Source: Dipodascopsis uninucleata var. uninucleata
Taxonomy: Eukaryota; Ascomycota; Lipomycetes; Lipomycetales; Lipomycetaceae
NCBI GenBank assembly: GCA_030568195.1
Contig: JAJLTO010000013.1
Coordinates: forward strand, 421,609 to 485,608
DNA length: 64,000 nt
Reading direction: 5' to 3'
Part shown: positions 60,099-64,000 of the stretch, one piece after another
How the letters are laid out: each line of letters begins with the position of its first letter
Numbering within the stretch: position 1 is the first letter of the stretch
The notes under the pieces: generated by a model
What the model was told of the DNA's origin: nothing
What the model saw: only the letters and a program-made list of their open reading frames with translations
Databases searched by the model: none
Translations under genes and position numbers: made by a program

Positions 60099-62702
60099 AT
60101 GAAGTATACACGAATAATTCTTTCCATAGGAGTAACTCTGCTCTTATTTGCAGCTGTGACGCACGCGCTGATATTTCCAAAGGTCCACAACAAGTGCAAT
60201 TATGATCTTTCTTCTAAACATAGATGCCCTAGAGGTCAATGCTGCGATGAATCTAACGGATAGTACGTATAGAAGGTTAGTTGACCGTGGTCACATATAA
60301 CTAATATACAATATAGCTGTAAACCCTGTATTCAAATCAGAGAGACATCGATAGCAGGTGGTTATTCCTTAGATGGCCAATGTGGATCAGACCATGATGA
60401 CCTTATATGCTCGCCTGAGCATGCTAACTATCTGTATAATGGAACGTGCTGTTCTGCTAGTGGATGGTGCGGAGATACTATCTTCCATTGTGGTGCAGGA
60501 TGTGTATCCGGATGCACAGACACTTATTCTATACCGGCAAGTGGATCAGTGTCGATCGACGGAACGTGCGGTGCAGATAATTATGGTATGATTTGCCCTG
60601 AAGGTCAATGCTGCTCTCAGTATGGTTACTGTGGTGTAGGAACGGATTATTGTGGTTCCGCTTTGAGTTCTTCGAGTGTACTATCCTATAGCGCGTCTTC
60701 CATTGTTATTTCATCTAAAAGCAAAGACGGTACAAGTCAGCAAGTATCTACTACTTCCCATTCCATCGCATCTTCAATAGTATCTCTGTCTACTACCTCC
60801 ACAAGTGAAACGGTATTGCCGAGTGTCTATAGCACCACGATTGCAACTGGAGATGAACCAGTATTGGGAAAGCCTACATCAACATCTCTGACTTCCACAG
60901 CGACGTCGACATATGCGGTCACAAGTGATGGCACTTGTGGTGCTGCAAATGATAATATGGTTTGCGGGGACTGGATATATGGCAATTGCTGTTCCGAATA
61001 TGGATTTTGTGGAAATACTTCTTCGCACTGTGGCGATGGTTGTCAGTCGGGAGATTGCTATAATGATCCAGTTGAAGCAGCACCTAGTGCTATACCGGCA
61101 CCCATTGCTCTTGGTGACGACGCGGGCGAATTTGAAATAATTGGTGAATCCGGTGTTCCAGCAATGCACGGGGGACTTTTGCCAAATGGTAAAATATTTT
61201 TCCTTGATAAAGTTGAGGATTATACCCAGATCGTACTAGACACTGGATATTATGCATATTCAACTGAGTATGATCTCAGTTCAAACTCGTATACTGGCCT
61301 TGCTTACAAGACAAACGCTTTCTGTTCTGGTGGTACATACCTGGCTAATGGAGATGTCATCTCCGTCGGCGGAAATGCTGATTTGAGTTGGCTAGACCCA
61401 ACTGTTGGTAACGGCTTTAGAGGTATTAGATATCTCAAGCGCTCTATTAACGACTCATCCCTAGATGGTACAGCATGGAGTGAGCCAGGCAATGAGCTTG
61501 ATACAGCTAGATGGTATGCTACTGCACAAAATCTCGCGAATGGCGAAGTATTTGTGGCATCAGGCTCCCTTAATGGTCTTGATCCATCAGTTGCTGCAAA
61601 CAATAATCCCACATACGAGATCCTCGATAAAGCAGGAAAATCATATGGCGAGAGCATTCCAATGGACATTCTATCTCATAATCAACCTTATTATATGTAT
61701 CCATTTGTGCATCTTCTGCGAGATGGAAATATCTTCATTTTTGTCTCTAGGTCATCAGAAATATTTAATATTACTTCGAATGTAACTGTTAAATCTCTAC
61801 CAGATCTTGCTGGGGACTACAGAACTTATCCAAATACTGGTGGCTCAGTACTATTGCCACTATATTCTAGTAATAACTACGCAGCTGATATTGTTGTTTG
61901 TGGCGGAGGATCCTACCAAGATATCACTTCTCCTACAGATGCTAGTTGTGGTCGCATTCAAGTTGAAGACGATGATCCAACATGGGAACTCGAAGCGATG
62001 CCTATAGGACGTGATATGGTCGAAGGCATTTTGCTACCTGATGGAAAGGCCGTATGGCTCAATGGTGGAAATATAGGTTCCCAAGGATTTAATTTATCGC
62101 GTGATCCTGTATATGAATCTCTTCTATATGATCCTGATAAAGAGGTTGGTGCAAGATTTACTGTCTTGGCTAATTCAACCATTGCACGTCTTTATCACTC
62201 TATAGCTACTCTCACACCAGATGGTACAATTCTTATCGCAGGATCTAATCCTGTCCAGATGCCCATCTTGACACCTGACCAGTATACACCGTACGTAACC
62301 GAGTTTCGTGTGGAAATATTTACACCCCCATATTTAATGGGTAATAATCGAGAAATACGGCCCAGAAATCTTACTCTTTCGAGCACATATCTTCAAAATG
62401 GAGACAATTTTACGCTATCATACATCAATGGGACTTCTGGTACATCAAGTGTCAAAGTGGTTCTATATCATGGTGGATTCGTCACGCATTCGCTTCATAT
62501 GGGCCACAGAATGATATATTTAGACTATGATAGCCTAGTCTCTGATAGCTCTGAGGGCACTATGCGAACTTTAAGAGTTAAAATGCCAGCTATTGGTTAT
62601 GAAAGTGTTACTCCACCTGGGCCCTATATGATATTTGTAGTTGCGGATGGAATTCCATCTGTAGGTGAAATGGTAATGGTGAATGCAGACATGTCTTTCT
62701 GA
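60099..62702 (+). CDS. Secreted copper radical oxidase (glyoxal/galactose oxidase-like) with four chitin-binding modules
   Basis: Exons 60099..60262 and 60317..62702 give 849 aa. A signal peptide (cleavage probably after THA) is followed by four Cys-rich CBM18 hevein-like modules, with CC-x-x-x-G-x-CG patterns such as QCCSQYGYCG and NCCSEYGFCG, the last two separated by a Ser/Thr linker. The catalytic kelch propeller carries the expected copper-radical residues: Cys in NAFCSGGTYL, Tyr in ARWYATAQ, Tyr-His in ARLYHSIATL, and His in GFVTHSLHMGHRM within a DUF1929 domain. Such enzymes oxidise aldehydes or alcohols to make H2O2. The modules suggest anchoring to chitin, in the fungus's own wall or that of prey. 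Copper would be supplied through CCC2. Confidence 0.9.
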
Positions 62703-62852
62703 TAAATCATCGTTACATTGGAGTCATCTTATCTGTTTAAATAATTGTACTTTTGGCGAAAAATATCAATACAACTGTAAAGCCCGTTGAGGGTCTAATT
62801 TAGTGACATTTAAAAGAGCACTACAGCGAATAAGTAAGAAAATTATACATAT

Positions 62853-64000
62853 TCACTTCTGCTTCTTATTCCACTTCTTAGGAACTCGAGCAAGCCAATA
62901 GAAAAAGATTGCCGCGCAAATATTGAAGACGACGTATGCCCATAAAATTCCAAAATTTCTCCATCGTCGACTATAATCGCATGATACAGAGGCTAAAAAC
63001 ACATTAGTGGAAGAAACTGTACAGAACTCGCACTGACCTGTGGAATTAGGATTCAGTACAGTTCCTCCTGCGGCATACATATATGGCTCTAGGTATTGGC
63101 CGCACTGCATACCATCTACAGGATAAAACCGAACAACTTCAATGGTTGAACACTTTACTTCTGTGTTGGCTAGTCCCACGGACAGCATTGAATCTGACAA
63201 GTACGTAAACGGTGACACTCTATACATGAATATCCAAAACCCAGGCATAGCAGTAGGAGAGACCAAGATACCACAGAAAATCAAGCTCATAGAAAACAAA
63301 GTGTTTGCAATATTTGCAGCATTATCTGCGAGATCCATTCCAGCCACTATCATATGAGCGAAAGTTGAGTTCAAAATATACATCACCATAAGTAGAAGGA
63401 ACATCAAACCTCCACGCTCAGTTACTTGGTGCGTTGGCTTAGCATTCTCGTAAAGACCGATAGGGTAGTACCATGTCACGAAACAGAACAGAGCGCCCAT
63501 GATCTGCCATGGGATCTCTGCAAGGATATTTGCTGCCATAAAAGAAAGCCATGAATATGTCTTCGATGGTCGTTCGCGAGCTTCATATAAGGATCGCTGA
63601 GTAACAAAATTAGGCATTAGCTGATAGCAGATATTACCAAAGATAGTGTATATCATAAACACAGCGTACATTTGATTTTGAAGCCCCTGTAAACTGATAC
63701 CGGCTTTGTAAAACGAAAACCCAACAAAGAAACCAGACGATAGACATAGACCAAGTTTGGACCAAATATAAGAAGGCGTACGGTAGTATTGCTCACTTAC
63801 GCGTTTGAAAACTTCCCAGAACTGAACATACCATGGCGCTGCGAACTCATTAGTAGATGCGTTATCCGTCTTAGGTGGGATCTGCGAAAGTTCCGAACGC
63901 ATCGCTTCAATCTCTTCTCGCACTTTAGCACGCTCTGCTGAATCCATCCAAACTTGCGCCCAATCTCGCTCAGCAACTGATCCTGGTGCCGCTCCAACAA
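62853..64000 (-). CDS. PDR-type ABC transporter, C-terminal part (cut by window edge)
   Basis: An open frame of about 382 codons runs in from the right edge and stops at 62853. It contains the second transmembrane domain of a pleiotropic drug resistance (ABCG) pump: FWEVFKRVSEQYYRTPSYIW, then GNICYQLMPNFVTQRSLYEA and RERPSKTYSW, which matches the PDR consensus FxxxRxxYExRERPSKxYSW. The extracellular loop has several cysteines (CSTIEV, CGQYLEPYMYAAGG, CEFC) and the last helix is followed by the basic tail PKKWNKKQK. It exports hydrophobic compounds from the plasma membrane. The nucleotide-binding domains are outside the window. Confidence 0.92.
   Translation of the reverse strand, partial: VGAAPGSVAERDWAQVWMDSAERAKVREEIEAMRSELSQIPPKTDNASTNEFAAPWYVQFWEVFKRVSEQYYRTPSYIWSKLGLCLSSGFFVGFSFYKAGISLQGLQNQMYAVFMIYTIFGNICYQLMPNFVTQRSLYEARERPSKTYSWLSFMAANILAEIPWQIMGALFCFVTWYYPIGLYENAKPTHQVTERGGLMFLLLMVMYILNSTFAHMIVAGMDLADNAANIANTLFSMSLIFCGILVSPTAMPGFWIFMYRVSPFTYLSDSMLSVGLANTEVKCSTIEVVRFYPVDGMQCGQYLEPYMYAAGGTVLNPNSTGQCEFCTVSSTNVFLASVSCDYSRRWRNFGILWAYVVFNICAAIFFYWLARVPKKWNKKQK

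Overview
The window looks like nuclear DNA of an ascomycete fungus. It is AT-rich, and almost every gene is broken by short introns (about 50-180 nt) with GTAAGT/GTATGT-type donors, a CTAAC/CTAAT-like branch site and a TAG/CAG acceptor. The gene set is fungal: TOM20, LYS1, SIT4, CCC2, PAH1 and SED5, plus genes that baker's yeast has lost, such as a canonical COP9 signalosome subunit 7, a taspase-type threonine aspartase and a chitin-binding copper radical oxidase. I infer an intron-rich, early-diverging ascomycete (a Lipomyces-like Saccharomycotina or a Taphrinomycotina) but cannot place it further. I could support 29 protein genes, one tRNA gene and one decayed retroelement. Many genes only become visible when exons are joined by hand, so exon limits are given in each entry.

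Region 1-16 kb: ORC6 (partial, minus) and ARP3 (plus) diverge from a shared promoter. TIM10 (minus) and the mitochondrial lysyl-tRNA synthetase MSK1 (plus) diverge. PAH1/lipin (minus) and peroxisomal LYS1 (plus) diverge. The copper ATPase CCC2 is on minus. Region 16-35 kb is the densest: a GYPQQ-repeat CYSTM-like protein, TAF10, the mitoribosomal protein RSM19, CSN7, OPI10/Hikeshi, BUB3, two tandem TOM20 genes, GPN2, a taspase, SSP120, SIT4, UPF3 and a Nudix (DUF4743) protein. Mitochondrial import and translation are well represented (TIM10, TOM20 twice, MSK1, RSM19).

Region 35.5-44 kb is a gene-poor stretch of about 8 kb. It holds a tRNA-Thr(CGU) with a 14-nt intron and, about 2.6 kb away, a badly decayed Ty1/copia RNase H region. 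After it come a globin with a C-terminal CaaX box, the ABC1-family mitochondrial protein MCP2, two large low-complexity proteins of unknown function, a small unknown gene, the Golgi syntaxin SED5, a secreted copper radical oxidase with four chitin-binding modules, and the C-terminal half of a PDR-type ABC transporter that runs off the right edge.

The most striking observations are extremely small internal exons: 2 nt in SIT4 and 4 nt in ARP3. Each is flanked by normal-length canonical introns and each is required to keep a highly conserved protein motif in frame. Next are a tandem pair of TOM20 genes that share three intron positions and phases although the proteins have diverged strongly, and a putatively prenylated, membrane-anchored globin. 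Gene identities rest on recognised motifs; splice sites are my manual predictions and no database search was run.
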